64,000 nucleotides of DNA from Chara braunii (taxonomy: Eukaryota; Streptophyta; Charophyceae; Charales; Characeae), in the NCBI GenBank assembly GCA_003427395.1, contig BFEA01000330.1, positions 1,208,141-1,272,140 on the forward strand, written 5' to 3'. Positions within the stretch are counted from its first letter, which is position 1, and every line of letters starts with the position of its first letter. Shown piece after piece: positions 42,081 to 54,778 of the stretch. The position numbers and the translations under genes are program-made. A model generated the notes under the pieces. It saw nothing but the letters and a program-made list of their open reading frames with translations, made no database searches and was not told the DNA's origin.

Positions 42081-45040
42081 GGGTACAGTGTCGTCCACAA
42101 GTTATCTCTGAAAAGTTGAAAACCTAAGTTTCTCCTCCGTGACGAGGTCGGGAGGGTCCTCGCTCGCGCGGAGGCTGATGCGCTCGACAACGCAGTTTCG
42201 TTTTTTTTCCAGGACCCCGCCCAATACCGGTCATGTGTCAGTAAGGATTCTCCCTCCCCCTAAGAAGCCACTGCCTGCAATTTTAACACCCTTCCGACGA
42301 TCATTTAAACCCATGTGACCAACCGGCAGAACCGAACGACGAAAATGACTCTAGGGTAATAAAAGCAACCCGATAAGCTGCAAACTCGGTCGAGTTGAGA
42401 GCAAGTACAACTTGAAAGTATCACGCATGATGTTTTCCAACTGTATTTACAACATCCTCTCCTTAACTGTGTACTTATATATGACAAACTTTTAAATTTT
42501 TTCACACAATAACATACAGAAATATAAATTATATCATAAATTGGATTGTAATCATCGAATAGGACGGAAGTCGTAGAATGAGTATGAGGGAGGAAAATGG
42601 TACTCCATCATTAAATCAGGAAAACAGAAGATGATCAGACACATTAAGTTGTGAGCTATAACTTGTCGATCTAAACTAATGGAAAAAAAAAAAAGGAAAG
42701 ATAAGTTGAAATATGTTATACGACATCAAAACAAGGAGAATAAAGGAAGATGAGCAGTTATGACACATACAAATTGAAAACACTATATTATTAAGGCAAG
42801 ATAGTGGTTTCAAAGGAAAGTTTACTTCCATATCGGCTATAACAGGCTTAGACGAAACGGTATGCGTGACCACCACTATTTATGCAAATATGCATCTCTT
42901 TCCTTCGCATAAATCTATAATTTTCACCGATGTTAAGCTAAAAAAAAAATCCCAACTAATAATATATATCAGTTTTTTTGCACCACTAAGAATGCAAGAA
43001 TCACCCAACAGAAATAATTGCAACAACATTTAAAAGCGTGAATGAAAGAACGAACATATTTTTCAAACTCCTCGTGAAGAGTAAGTAACGCTACACCACC
43101 GATTACTCTCTAGCCCGTTCCCCGTCACATATGAAATAGGTTAGTTTTTCACCCTGTATTTGATAGTATTTGTACCGAATTACACTTCATTAGAATACTG
43201 TCAAAATTGACTTTACCCACAACCCTTTCATCTTCTACCACTCTTTCTTGCACAAACTTCCTTGTATCTATCTGCCATTGACCCACGTTCGTGAATATGT
43301 CACTATTTTATCCACAACCACACGGTTCATCTTCACTCTATCAATTATACCCAATTTCTACAACACAAACCACATTGTTTATGGTTGTCATCACATATTT
43401 GTTTAAGCACAAATTGAACTATACATTGCAGTTTTAATGGATACATCTCTAAGACAGTAGTTATGTCATATTGTGGAACCTTTATACTAGTGGGTAATAT
43501 CATTTTCCACGATCGGGTTGCAATATCCCGTTAGGATAAAATTATTATATTTTGTCGTGTGTTGCTATGTTTGCAATTGTGTATTATCTTACTTATACGT
43601 ACCTATAAAACAATCTAATTCAAACTTTGTATGCAATCGTGAGTTATTCCCTTCATGGGATGTAAACATGGATTCGCGTAATATTAAAGTTGTCCGAAAA
43701 ACAGGTCACGAATATGACCCATACGCAATTTATAGTAGACGTGAAGACGTAAAATGTACGACTATCTTGACGCATATAAGATACGAAATATGACACAACA
43801 CAATACATTATTTATAAAGGATATGCCCTTATGTCTTAATTCACAAGTCGTGAGCCTTATTTTTTTGGATATTGATTTCCGTCGCAAACCAAGTTTTTTA
43901 AAACTGCTGCTGATGTAAAATTGTGTTTTTTTTATAATTAGGAAATGTATTAATGATTTAAACCGATAATATATAGCTTCGACCATGCAAAGTTTCTCCA
44001 TAGTTGTATCCTAAAAATTCGCAAGTTTGGGGTTATAGGACCACAATTGTCGGTCACCTTAAGCAAAAAAAGAAAAAAGGTGTATCACTAGCAGTTCAAC
44101 AAAGCGCCCATAACGAGGAAATAACAGACTCAAGACGTTGAGCGAATTGTTATTTTAATACTCTCTCGTACTCCTAAATTTACAACGTTATGAAGATGAT
44201 GTATAGTTTTATTTAATGAATTGTTTCTTTTAAATTTTAAATTTTTTTCACACTGATATATTGTCTTATTATACTTGCCATATTTTGTGATGATTGCCTA
44301 ACATTTGTTTTTTCCAATAATTCCTTGTTTTAATCTTGTTATTGTTTATTTTATAATTTTTTATCTTTATAAAAAGAACAATTACTTTCCTATCAATAGA
44401 TTCATGATTTTCGAATTCGCTTTCATCAACCACAACTAAAGGTCATTTTTTTATATAAACATTTAGTCATAAACTCATTACGAATTTATTAAGATTCGGT
44501 TACTTGTTTATTTCACCTTTTCTGTTCCAAGTTATTAATCCGTAAAATGTTCTTGACAATTTTTATAGTTGTTTGATATTTAGGGAAAAAAATACAACTT
44601 CGTACTACATAGTGGCGAGAGTAACATAGCTAATTGTTGATTCTCAGCCTATAAAAAAAGTATGCAATCTTTCATAATTAGTTAATCAACTAGTCATTAT
44701 ATTGAAGTGTGCATCATAATGGTCATTATTAGAGAAGCGCAATGTTGTGAGTTTGTCTTCTATTACTAAAATCATTTTTCTTTTCATAATTTTAAAATTA
44801 ATTGTTATTAGTCAAAATTATACATCGTTTCATTACATAAGCATTTAGTCTTAAAATCATTACAATTTTTTTAGGATTCGGTTGCTTGTTTAGCACACAT
44901 TTTTTTATCGTCCCAATTAACTCGTGGTTAGGTTGACGATTCCACAATGAGTGGTAAAGCCATTTTTTTCATTTTATATCATGTATTTTTGCTATTAAAA
45001 AAATATATTATATTTATAAACTTGAAAAAAACATAGACGA
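42081..45040. other. AT-rich DNA, no gene seen
   Basis: Only chance-length frames on both strands. The plus-strand frame of 91 codons at 43518-43793 starts with TTG, has no motif and uses rare-looking AT-rich codons; not supported. Confidence 0.5.
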
Positions 45041-45044
45041 CTTG

Positions 45045-45475
45045 TGCAAAAGGAATTTGAACTCCCAACATGCGGTTTATAATGTCATTGTTTTAACCTA
45101 CGTAGCATCATATTCGCATTCGAAGGCGAACGAGAACATGTTCGTCCGAACGCGAACAAGCGGTCAAAACCCTCCGAACGCAAACATAAAAAATATTTAA
45201 AAAATAAAAAATAAAAAGTTCTCTAAAAATATTGAAACAAACATATGTTATGTAAAATAACAATACAAGTAACGTTTGCATTGGAGTCATGCTCAAATCC
45301 ATAGCCAGACATGAGTTAAAAATAAAAAACCGAAATGATTTTTTTTTTTTTTTTACGAAAAAAGAAATGTTCGCTCGATTATGTTCCCAAGATGTTCGCG
45401 CGAACGTGAAAGGTCGCAAACACGTTCGCCATGCTACGCAGGTTTTAACCTATTAAACTATCATGTCTTAAACAA
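45045..45475 (-). other. tRNA-like sequence split by a small element
   Basis: Joined across the insertion, the minus strand shows a box-A-like TAGTTTAATAGGTTAAAAC and a box B (GGAGTTCAAATTCC) about 30 bases later. This is tRNA-derived but too degenerate to fold as a working tRNA. The insertion occupies 45097-45442. Confidence 0.45.
45097..45442. mobile_element. Small TIR element (MITE), 346 bp, with target duplication
   Basis: The ends are CCTACGTAGCAT on the left and, in reverse complement, CCTGCGTAGCAT on the right. TTTTAA flanks both sides, extending to TTTTAACCTA if the first four element bases are counted as target (45091-45100 and 45443-45452). A 9-10 bp duplication would suit a Mutator-like element. 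The interior has GAACGCGAAC / GTTCGCGCGAAC repeats and A/T runs, no coding frame. Confidence 0.65.
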
Positions 45476-48400
45476 CTAGGAATTTTCTTTGGCGCGGTTT
45501 GTTTTTCAACACTACCCCGGAAAAAAAAAAGAAGGAAAAATTGTACCGAAAAATTAGTAATTAACACAAGCGAGTTGTTCAACAAAAATCAAATTAAATT
45601 TAACAAACAATTTTTTCAATTATTTTTTTCCTCTTTTCTCTTGAAATACCAGGAAACAAATTTTAATAAATTGATTTTAATATTTTTGTACATCAAAGTA
45701 GATTAGTTAGAACTTGGTGTGTCACTTATAGGAGAGACGTTTAACGGAGACCTCAATTTTAAAATCAGTTGTCTAGCCATTTATAACATAACCGAAATGA
45801 CATTTTAACAAAACTTCCTACTAAGTCATAGACTATAGATCATACTAACTACTTACAAAAAAAAAAATGAAAAACCAAACTTAAAAAATATATAAAATAG
45901 CAAAAAAGAAGTATATTTTCATACAAAATTCATTGTTTTCTATTGTTCAGGGCTATCCAAAACACTCAACTCCAATACCTCAACAAACATGAAACTTGGC
46001 ACACACAGGCCTTGACCAAAAAAAAAAAAGGGCAAAAAAAAAAAAAAAAACAGAAAAAAAAAATATAATAATAATTTTCAATGCATTTTTAAAGATTAAG
46101 GGGGTTAACTAGGGTTGAAAAGTGGGGGTCCTTGTTAACCTCTTATAACTTATAGGCATTAACATTATAAGTTATTGTTTAATTACGCATTTTTCAATAG
46201 CTAGGTAATCAGTTCCCATATAGTTGATATATATTAATTTTGAGCAAGACGTGTAACAAACAATATATATAGCCACGCTGCGTAGGTTTTTGTAATTTCG
46301 CAAAAAACATCTGAGAATAAAATTTTTCGTTTATTTATTTATTTCTTATTTCTTATCTTTTGTTAAGGGCAAACGAATAATGGTTTTCGTTCTAATTTAC
46401 CGAAAGGAACAACTTAAATAAGATGCAGTGCACAATGTATATTGTAATTCAATTGGTTTACACTTTTTTTTTTTTTTATGGTGGTTAAACCAACATTGCT
46501 TTTGACATCAAACAATTCTTGAGGAGTACATTTTCTTCAAAGTTAGCATGCATGCATCTTATACAGATTTAGGCGAGAAATAATACAGGACCCATAAACA
46601 CTTTGAAATCGTGACACAATTTTGAGTAGTGGGCATTGTGGACTGGTTTCAGCGCTTTCTTTCGTCTGTCTTTCGAAGTATTTATGCATTTAGTATCAAT
46701 TCATGTTTTTTTTCTTTTTTTTGTTTTGTTCATCATCACTAATTTCATTTTATGGTGGGTGGGAACTACTGTGATAGATCTTAAACAATTGTTTTTACAA
46801 GCAGATATCCATAAAAGGTAAAACATCCTATATGATAAAAAAAATAAAAAAAAATCAAATAGATCTCGACAGTTAGTCAGGGCAGATAGAACTGTAACTT
46901 TTGTACTGATGTGCACTTATGCAATGGGTCTCGCTCCAGCACTTACCTAATGTAAAAAATAAAAGTAAATATTCTTTAGGAATATAAAAAGATATATCCC
47001 ACTGTATTTTTTATTTTTTTATATGTGATGAGTATTGGAGCACGGCATGTAAAAAAAATTCAAAAAATAATGATGTATTTCTCGATGGTCGAACGCAAAT
47101 TTCATTCTCATTCGGAACAAGTTTTTTTCTCTACACACGTTATGGTACTTATTAGGGTTCAGAAAGTCGGTCCCACAGTTAACTGGTTTAAAATACAGTA
47201 GAACAATGTGTCAAAAAAATAACGAGATTGAGGATATTCAACCTCTTGTGTAGCACGAAAAAATATATATTTTAAATTTGGTAAAGAATTTCAATGTGAC
47301 CCTGATACAAAAACTGTTCAGTTTATTTTTATGCATAACATAGTTTTTTTTGGATTTTTTTTTTTTATTGGGATATTCCTAGGTCTTTGCACGACAAGGT
47401 CACCCAAGAAAACATGGTGACCCGGGCAACCAAACTGGTAGGATGATGAAAGTGACCGCAAAACACAGCAAGCTTATCGCATGCAAAGCAAGCAGTAAAC
47501 AACACCACAAGGACAAAGTTAACAACGTTATATAAAGTCATTATCAATCATCCATTTCGAATGGTGGCCTAATATATATATATATATAATTATTTAATAT
47601 ATTTTTATTGTATATATATTTTGGATATGTGTAATTGTTTTTAGATTTTATTTGTAAAGCAACGTCATTTTTCTTAAACCACCACCACCCTCGTCACTAA
47701 AAGAATTGAGAAGTGGTAACCACCAATTCTACTTATATTCAACATTTACATAGCTATAGAAATTATAAACGCCTCCCCCATTGCGAAAATAAAATAAAAT
47801 AACGGGGGTGGAGGGGAATTCATTTTTTTCATCATTTCCATCACATCAAAGTTTTCGGAATCCTTAAACTTTAATGTATATCTAGACTATGAAATAATGA
47901 AATTTTTAAAATAGCGACGGTGCTAAAAATTATGAACAACCCACGTCTTAAACCACTAGTACCTCTGCCAATGTCAGGAAATTACGAGTTTTTGTCAACT
48001 TCTGAATAAATCGGGTAAGACCCAGGGTCGGCAAGTCCCATAAATCTTAGTTTTTTTTTACCCGCACGTGAAAGGAAAATGGAAGGGGGAGAATGTTTTT
48101 TGCACTGCAATAATGTCGGGCAAGATAGTCTAGGAAGCCATGATCACAGTCTTCCTTTACAAAGTCCATCTTACTGCAAACACAGTCATTGTCTGAAACT
48201 TGTTTTTATTTTCTTTTTCTTTTGTTGTATGTTTGTCATGAATCCCCTGCCAATGAGGCAGAGTGAAATCTAGAATCTGTTCAAGTTGTGTTTCCTTCGT
48301 GGATTATAACGCTCATCACACTAGCACTTAAAAGAATATATCAAACCATTTTCATGGTCATACCCGTGTTTCCGTTGTTGTTTTTTATTCTTGTTTTTTC

Positions 48401-50600
48401 GGGGATCTGACAATCTGATCATGGGGTTGAGATGCCCTCACTAAGGGCACACTCACACTACCACTTCCAAGAATATATACAACTACAATCATAGGCAAAA
48501 CTTCGTTTATTTTTTGTTCTTTTATTTTTTTGTGAGTTTCAGAACCATTTTTTTTTTTTTTTTTTTTTTTTGTGAGAGTACCAGAAGGAAAATATAGTAG
48601 GACCCAAACTCGGCAAAACTAACTTGAAGGAAGACAGTGAAATTTAGGCTCAGCAAAAACAGGCTCAGAGGTACTAGTGGTTTATACCACCAGTACGTCG
48701 GAGCATGTTTTTGTTGACCCTTGATTTCTCTGCACGCTAAGTTTTGTCGAGCCTCGGTTTCATTTTTCTTTTCTCGTGGTACTCGTGTGAAAAAAGAAAA
48801 AAAGGAAGATGGCGTCCACGAAAGAAAAAAAAAAAAACGGGTCGGGCTATACAACAACTTTGTCATATCAACGAAAAATAAAAGAAGGAAAATTAAACAC
48901 CCCTTTGGACGTGATACAAGGTGGATACACTGTGTACAGTACTTGTGTGAGTGTACCTTAAAAAAGGTTGTTAGGGTTATCACGTCAGGTCCACTAAATA
49001 AGAACACCCCTTTGGACGAGAATGTCACCTCATCTCAAATATGCTTGAAGATAATCACGTGACTCTGTTAGAAAAAGGAGACCAGATTAAATGTTGCACT
49101 CTATTTTGACATCATTCTCTCGCTGGCTACTAATGGACTGATTGAATTATTGTAAGTGTGAAGTTTCCTCCATTCTGCATAAATAAGACTACGAATTAAG
49201 TATTTAAATTTATGACGGAGGACAAAAAAAGACAAAAAATCTCTTTGAATATCCTCCTTTCTGTTGCAATCTAAAAAATCCAAAAGCCCAAAACTCTGAA
49301 TTTGTTGGCGATGATGAAAACTTAATTATGATCACGACCATCTGTCATTATGATTTTTTTGGTCCAAAACACATGCGGCTCGTATGCAAAGTGTCAAATA
49401 CTGTTAATCCTATCTGAATACCCATTGTCACAACACACTCTCACTATAGGTTTCAAGTGATTCATGATTGCACACATCATGGTATGATGAAACGTCAATG
49501 TCTTTACTTAAACACCACCCGTTGTAGGAATACTCAAGTGAAGATGTAACCACCGTAGGCCTGCTACTTTGACCTCTAAATGTTAAGTAGCATTGTGATG
49601 AAGAAGGTAACCCAATTCGTAGTGAAGTAGTCCAACCTGATTCCGTGTTTGTTTTTCTCCAATTGTGTCATGCATTGACATGTAAAGTGGATGCTAAGGA
49701 GCAGGGGGGAAACCCAATTGTGGGGTGTATTTTGTTATCAGTAATTTGAAGGAGGATACTCATTCATCTGACAGAATCTGACCTGTCGTTGGAACATTTA
49801 TTTTTTACTTTTTTATTTTTTGCTTCCCATGATCAAAAGGAAACTAACTTTGAGGTTTTTATTATAACCCAATCATCCTCTACTTGAAGTGTTATTTCCC
49901 GTGATTATTTGATGAGGGATTTTTTTATTGGGAGACCAAATAAAAGTCGTAGGGGACTGCAAGTCCCCTCATGTTTCAATACAGAAAATATTGGTATCCC
50001 TATTTATTCTTTTCACAAAGTTCTAAGCGACCACTTAACTTCTTTATCCTTAAATGTTATAATCTAATTATCTCATATTTGTCTGCATTACATGTTCACT
50101 ATGTTCCTATGTCTTGTAAAATTTGCCCATCTCTCTTTTAGCTCCTCCACCATCTTCCATCGATCACTTCTTATATTAAACAAGTGTCAGACCTGTGAGA
50201 TGTCTCTCTGTAGTCACTTCCTAGCAAAATTCCCAGATTTGTAGGCTACTGAGAAGTGTGCACCAAAGGGGTTTGTGATAGCAAGGTTATCATATAGATA
50301 CGTATAAGGTATTTCTCTTTTCTCTGTGGGATTATATATAACATATAAAAGTAATTTGCTTCATACTTTTAGATGAGTAACCATGTTCGAGATTTGACAG
50401 AGGAAACCATTAAATTTGGGCGTAGTAGGATGGTCTGCCAAACCGTTTTTTAAGCCCGACAAACCCTAATTTTTGCAGAAGATACCACACGCCAGTATTA
50501 CCCATTGTTGTGTAATTGACAAGGTAAGAAGCTTCACCGCCCATGTAGCTAAAAGAGCGTAATTTTGCCTTTGTGAATCAAGCATGCCCAACCCGTCGTG
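45476..50600. other. AT-rich DNA, no gene seen
   Basis: Homopolymer A/T tracts (near 46018, 46465, 47355, 48550) and no supported frame. A copy of dispersed motif 2 in reverse orientation is at 47265-47320. The part 50100-50600 may be the decayed 3' continuation of the LINE RT that follows on the minus strand; phrases such as RWKMVEELKERW are seen there but are not diagnostic. Confidence 0.5.
47265..47320 (-). repeat. Dispersed motif 2, copy at 47.3 kb
   Basis: The reverse complement reads CAGGGTCACATTGAAATTC then TTTACCAAATTTAAAAT, nearly the same as at 35705-35770. Confidence 0.6.
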
Positions 50601-50638
50601 TGATCTTTTTTCCATAATCTTTCATCCATGCTATCTTG

Positions 50639-51420
50639 TTAGACACACTTAGGCATTAAAGTGTCATTTTCATAGGTAACGGGTGAGGAGTTGCCAAACA
50701 AGTTCGACAAAACACTGGCTGATTGCTCTGATAGACATAATATACCAGCAGGTGGATAATATCGTACAGTTTGATATGCGTTATCCCAAACAGCAAGAAG
50801 GAGTGCTTTAAGCGTTTTATATAGACTTTCCTTCTCATGTTCTTGACTGTAATCGTTGAAGGACACCAGGACTCCCAAATAACATTTTGACTCAGTGTTC
50901 ACTGTTGTCTTAATGTTGAGGTCTATCGTAAAATTACTGTTATCAGCAGTTCGCACCATAAATTTATTACAACCGATTTTCATCTTTGATGCAGTCACGT
51001 AGATAGTTAGGTACTATCGTAGGGTTTTCAACGAGGTTTGCGAATTTTCTGTTATAGCTGAGAAGTCGTCGGCTATGGTAGAAACTTGTAGTTCAAAATT
51101 GGGTGTGACCCTTTGACCTCTATAGTTGTTGTGGGTTCTGATTATGTTGAGCAGATCTCCATCTGTATTATAAAGTGAGAGTCACGGTAGAAAGTCTTAG
51201 CCCAATATATGAAGCTGCGGCTAAACCCTGCTTTCTCGAAGACTGCCGTTACAAAAGTTCAGTTTACCCTATCATATGTTTTTTCAAAGTCGATCAGTAT
51301 AATAGCTGTGTTAGAGCCTACGGAATTCTTCAGGTTTATAGCTTTAAAGATCACCATAACGTTGTCCAAAACTAGTCTGCTGGTACAAATCGTGACTGGT
51401 CTGGGTTTACCAACCTAATC
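50639..51420 (-). pseudogene. LINE (non-LTR) reverse transcriptase fragment
   Basis: Minus-strand reading with several stops and a frame change near 51375. In order: LVNPDQSRFVPA (the family's NPDQSGFVPGR-like motif), IILIDFEKTYDRVN (motif A with catalytic Asp), FVTAVFEKAGFSRSFIYWAK and FYRD, then STIADDFSAIT (motif C, YADD-like with Tyr changed), YVTASKMKIGCNKFMV (the SG-KIN-K region) and CYLGVLVSFN. The open 119-codon stretch 50998-50639 is its most intact part. It corresponds to the palm and thumb of a plant-type LINE ORF2; the endonuclease was not found upstream. A dead copy. Confidence 0.85.
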
Positions 51421-51444
51421 ATGAAAGGAGACACACACTAGGGC

Positions 51445-51660
51445 AAGGTTTGGAAGCATCTCTTGTCGGATCAATCTGGACGCTCTCCGCGTACTAGCAG
51501 ACTTGCCACATTGAGGAGAAAGATTGGTTGATAGTTATGAACCCAAAGTTGGAATGTGGACGCTCTTCGCGTGCCTCGCCACCAACATTCGCTCCTCACA
51601 CAATTTTGAGTGGAAGCATTTCTTGTCGGATGAATCTGGACGCTCTCCACGTGCCTCGTT
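51445..51660. repeat. Local duplication, about 165 bp apart
   Basis: GGAAGCAT(C/T)TCTTGTCGGAT then AATCTGGACGCTCTCC(G/A)CGT occurs at about 51456 and 51612, with a partial copy (GTGGACGCTCTTCGCGTGCC) at 51556. Non-coding. Confidence 0.8.
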
Positions 51661-52193
51661 CGTTCGGCCCATTTTTTTATTTTTTTATGTTTTTTTAAGA
51701 ATCAATCAATTTATTACAAAGTTGGAATAAAGGTCGGGAATCCTCAACAAACAACCCGAAAGTCACTCTGGGCAATACCCAGTTTAGGCCAATACTGAAA
51801 ACTGGTCCAGCGTCCTATATTTTATACTCTTCAACACTTCACCACATCATATCCTGTTGCGTATTTATTTTTTCAAAAAAAGTAAACTGAAGCACAGGTA
51901 AAAAAAACGTAGGGACCAGATGTTCAATCCATCTAGTATATCGTGTTGCTTTTGGGGGGGAGGGGGGAAGTGTACTAAGACCACTTATGCATTATCTTGA
52001 GTCTAAACTCGACTCTCACCGAAGTCGAATTCGGCTTCAACCACCTAGACAGAAACAACACTCCCTCCGAAGTAACCCCTGCCGATTTATTACCCGATGT
52101 CCAGGTCTTCGGGAACCACAGGAGGGATTTTCCTTATCTCCCTCCACAGTTCTTCTAGTCCGAGAGAATACATAACCGCAAATGTACTCGAAA

Positions 52194-52520
52194 CTACTGT
52201 TGTTGTTGAAAGATGTTCCGTTTTTCTTGCTTAAAGACCATTGCGTTTCTAGCCTTCCAGATTTCCCTGAGAAACAGTCCTCTACAGACTAGCACCACAT
52301 AACTTAGCCCCGAGGAAACGACTAAGCCTACCCTGGGGAAGATGCCAAACAGGACCCAGTCATCATTCCATTGGAAAGCATCCCAAACATGGTGTGTCAG
52401 TGGGGCGACCACCATATCCCCAATTCATCCACTAGCCGATAACAAACCCACAAATGTGAGTTTGATTCCTAACCCCATTCACATCGGAAGCATGTAGCCG
52501 CCACGTTCACCCCTTAGTTG
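52194..52520 (-). pseudogene. LINE ORF2 C-terminal fragment (zinc knuckle and tail)
   Basis: On the minus strand TCFRCEWG, an in-frame stop and ESNSHLWVC match the CX2C...HLWXXC knuckle found after plant LINE reverse transcriptases (zf-RVT). After a frame change the frame from about 52427 continues HHVWDAFQW and REIWKARNAMVFKQEKR, the usual end of such proteins. It lies upstream of the RT fragment at 50639-51420 on the same strand, so the two belong to different LINE copies. Degenerate. Confidence 0.75.
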
Positions 52521-52950
52521 AGAGTCAGAGTGCAGTTGGTACCACCTGTAGGGATTGTAGCTACATCAAGCTAGCGCCCTTCCGTAAAGGAATACCTTTC
52601 AATTCTCTCCATAAGCCAGACCAATTAGGCTCCTCGTGCCCTTCGTCTTTCGCTTGTTTGTAAATATTTTCCTCATCTATCTCGTCCTCTTGCTTCTCTA
52701 TGTATAGCATGAGGGAACACCCCCCTCACGTACGTGCTTGGGCAGGCTTGGTGTTTCACCAGCTAGAGATAAACCGTTGGCCCTCAAAGCCAACACTGGC
52801 AGGACCTTGACCAATGTTGTTGGTTGTTGCTATTCAGCGCACGCTTTAAACCACCAGTTTTGGCCCAGCTATCGATGCCGAACCTGAAAACGGTGTCGGT
52901 GCAAATACTTGACAAGGGTATTTTCCGGGGATTTTAAACGTAAGACGTTG

Positions 52951-53075
52951 TCTGACTTTTCGTTGGATTAAAGGACTTGATGAGACTGACGTTTGCCAAA
53001 CGTTTATTCAGACCTGACCCATGACTGAGAAACTAAAAGTTTTCGAGCTTTAGTCCGGACGCATGTAGCGTCCGG
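52951..53075 (+). repeat. Dispersed repeat 3, copy 2
   Basis: Aligned with 36520-36640 over GTTGGATTAAAGGACTTGA, CAGACCTGACCCATGACTGA and the following A-rich run. It is preceded by a degenerate AAATAC...GTATTT inverted motif at about 52906-52934. Confidence 0.65.
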
Positions 53076-53389
53076 GAATAACGGATGTGAATGACAATGT
53101 TTCGCTTTTGTCAAAACCACAAAAGAGCGCAGACATGGGAACGCTAAAGTTAGACCTATTCTATCTATAATAATGTCGCGCGGCTGCTAAGCCGCACGAT
53201 TCAGGGCCTAAGTAGGCTAAAAAGAAGGATGCGTCGGGTATAGAGCCACGTCGAGAGAGGAATAGCAATGGTTTTTTTTTCTAGGGTCGCCAGATTGACC
53301 TCGAGCCAGGGTGGGGCCAGCAGGCCTATGTCGAGGCCTACTCGATGGGTGGCCCCAGAGCTGTGGATGGACAACCATTCACGGGGAGG

Positions 53390-53510
53390 CGGCAGGCAGG
53401 CAGAGCCTGCTTGGCCACCGGCCGGCAAGGCCTGCTAGACCATAGACAAGCGAGGTCTGCAAGGCCACAGGCAAGATGGGCCTATAAGACCACTGGCATG
53501 CGAAATAGTG
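53390..53510. repeat. Short degenerate tandem repeat, about 26-30 bp
   Basis: Four to five units of GGCCAC(A/C)GGCAAG...GCCTGC type. The plus-strand Ala/Gly/Arg-rich frame across it is a repeat artefact. Confidence 0.65.
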
Positions 53511-53558
53511 AAGGCAAACTCTCTTCTTATAGAAGAGTTGCTCCTATTACTATCGTGA

Positions 53559-53790
53559 TAGGAGTCATCCCAGTAGGATACAGCACCAGACTTTCGCCCA
53601 GCGGGTACCGGGGTTCAAGTCCAACTGCACGCATCCTACTAGTGTCAACTCCTTTTGGAGTGGCTCAGCCTGTTGGCGTGGTCGTTTCGGTCGTGCGATC
53701 GGTGAAATCGCGTGGCTGAAAACAGTCGTGCGGAGGTGAATATGGCCCCTGCGCTTTCAGGGATGACACGCATAAATCGAGTAAAAAAAA
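53559..53790 (+). mobile_element. tRNA-derived SINE, copy 2 (with poly-A tail)
   Basis: Head GAGTCATCCCAGTAGGATAC with box B GGGGTTCAAGTCC, the body motif CAACTCCTTTTGGAG, then GACACGCATAAATCGAGT and a poly-A tail with a T interruption. It is the best-preserved copy of the family also seen at 36958 and 55414. Confidence 0.75.
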
Positions 53791-54093
53791 AAATAAAAAA
53801 AATCATACGAGCTGAAAATGCCCGATGGCTCTCAGCAAAGTAGCTTGGGACTTACAATCCCCAAAGAAGACAGTAGGCGCCCATTGAAACGGGCAGCCGT
53901 TTTTTTCTTGAGGTAAGTTGGTTTTTTTTTTTTTCGTTTTTAGATTTAAAAAAAAAAGGTTTTCTTTTTTTTAGATCCCCCCCCCCTTCTCATTTTCATT
54001 ATAACAATACCCGTTCGTTTTGACAAACAGGCCTTCTAGGATGAGTAAAAACGAACGAATCTACCCTACAACATGGAAGTATGCACGAACGCG

Positions 54094-54095
<2 letters not shown>

Positions 54096-54165
<70 letters not shown>
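54096..54165. repeat. (GA)n microsatellite
   Basis: About 34 GA units. Frames over it on either strand (Arg-Glu or Ser-Leu) are artefacts. Confidence 0.98.
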
Positions 54166-54167
<2 letters not shown>

Positions 54168-54752
54168 GGGGGGACGGAGAACCTTACTTGGCAGCGGTCG
54201 AAGCGCAACGGTCAACAAGTAGGTTCCCTGCCCTCCGACTGGCCTGAAGGGACAACCCATCTATGGGCAAAGCTGAATGAACGTGCCTTGCTGGGCGGCC
54301 ATGCGCGGAGGCAGTTACGAGGGTTCTCTGCACATGCCCCAAGTGAGTTGGTTCTTTTTTTTTCTCTTTTTCGTTTTTTGTTTTTCCTTTTCTTCGATTT
54401 TTAGCCCCCTTCCCTTAGAACACTGTGGATGTGAATCAGTTGCGCCCGTTCGTGGTTGAAAACGGGCAGCAACTGTTTATGAATGTCCGAACCTGGCACG
54501 GTTGATGCCTAGGTGTGGGCGCGTTTTAAAAGGTAGGTAAAAAAAAAAAAAAAAAAAGGAAGGCTTGGGGGCAATTGCTCGTGGGAAAACGAGCAACTGT
54601 TCCCTCAGCAACACCCCAGCCTGTGTCTGAATCTGGCTGGGGTCGTGGGCTGTATACAGGCACAAGCAGGAAAGGGGGGGGGGGTTGAAAAGGCTGAGGG
54701 GGAGAGAGGGAAACGAAAGAGTTGGGAGGAGAAGCACCTACCCGTTGTCGGA

Positions 54753-54778
54753 CAAAATACCCTTACAAGGGTATTTTG
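54753..54778. repeat. Perfect hairpin CAAAATACCCTT-AC-AAGGGTATTTTG
   Basis: Twelve-base arms, two-base centre, preceded by TGTCGGA. Degenerate relatives precede dispersed repeat 3 at about 36450 and 52906, so the hairpin is probably a conserved part of that family. Confidence 0.9.

Noticed and set aside
43518-43793. 91-codon frame in AT-rich DNA
   Set aside because: TTG start, no motif, isolated.
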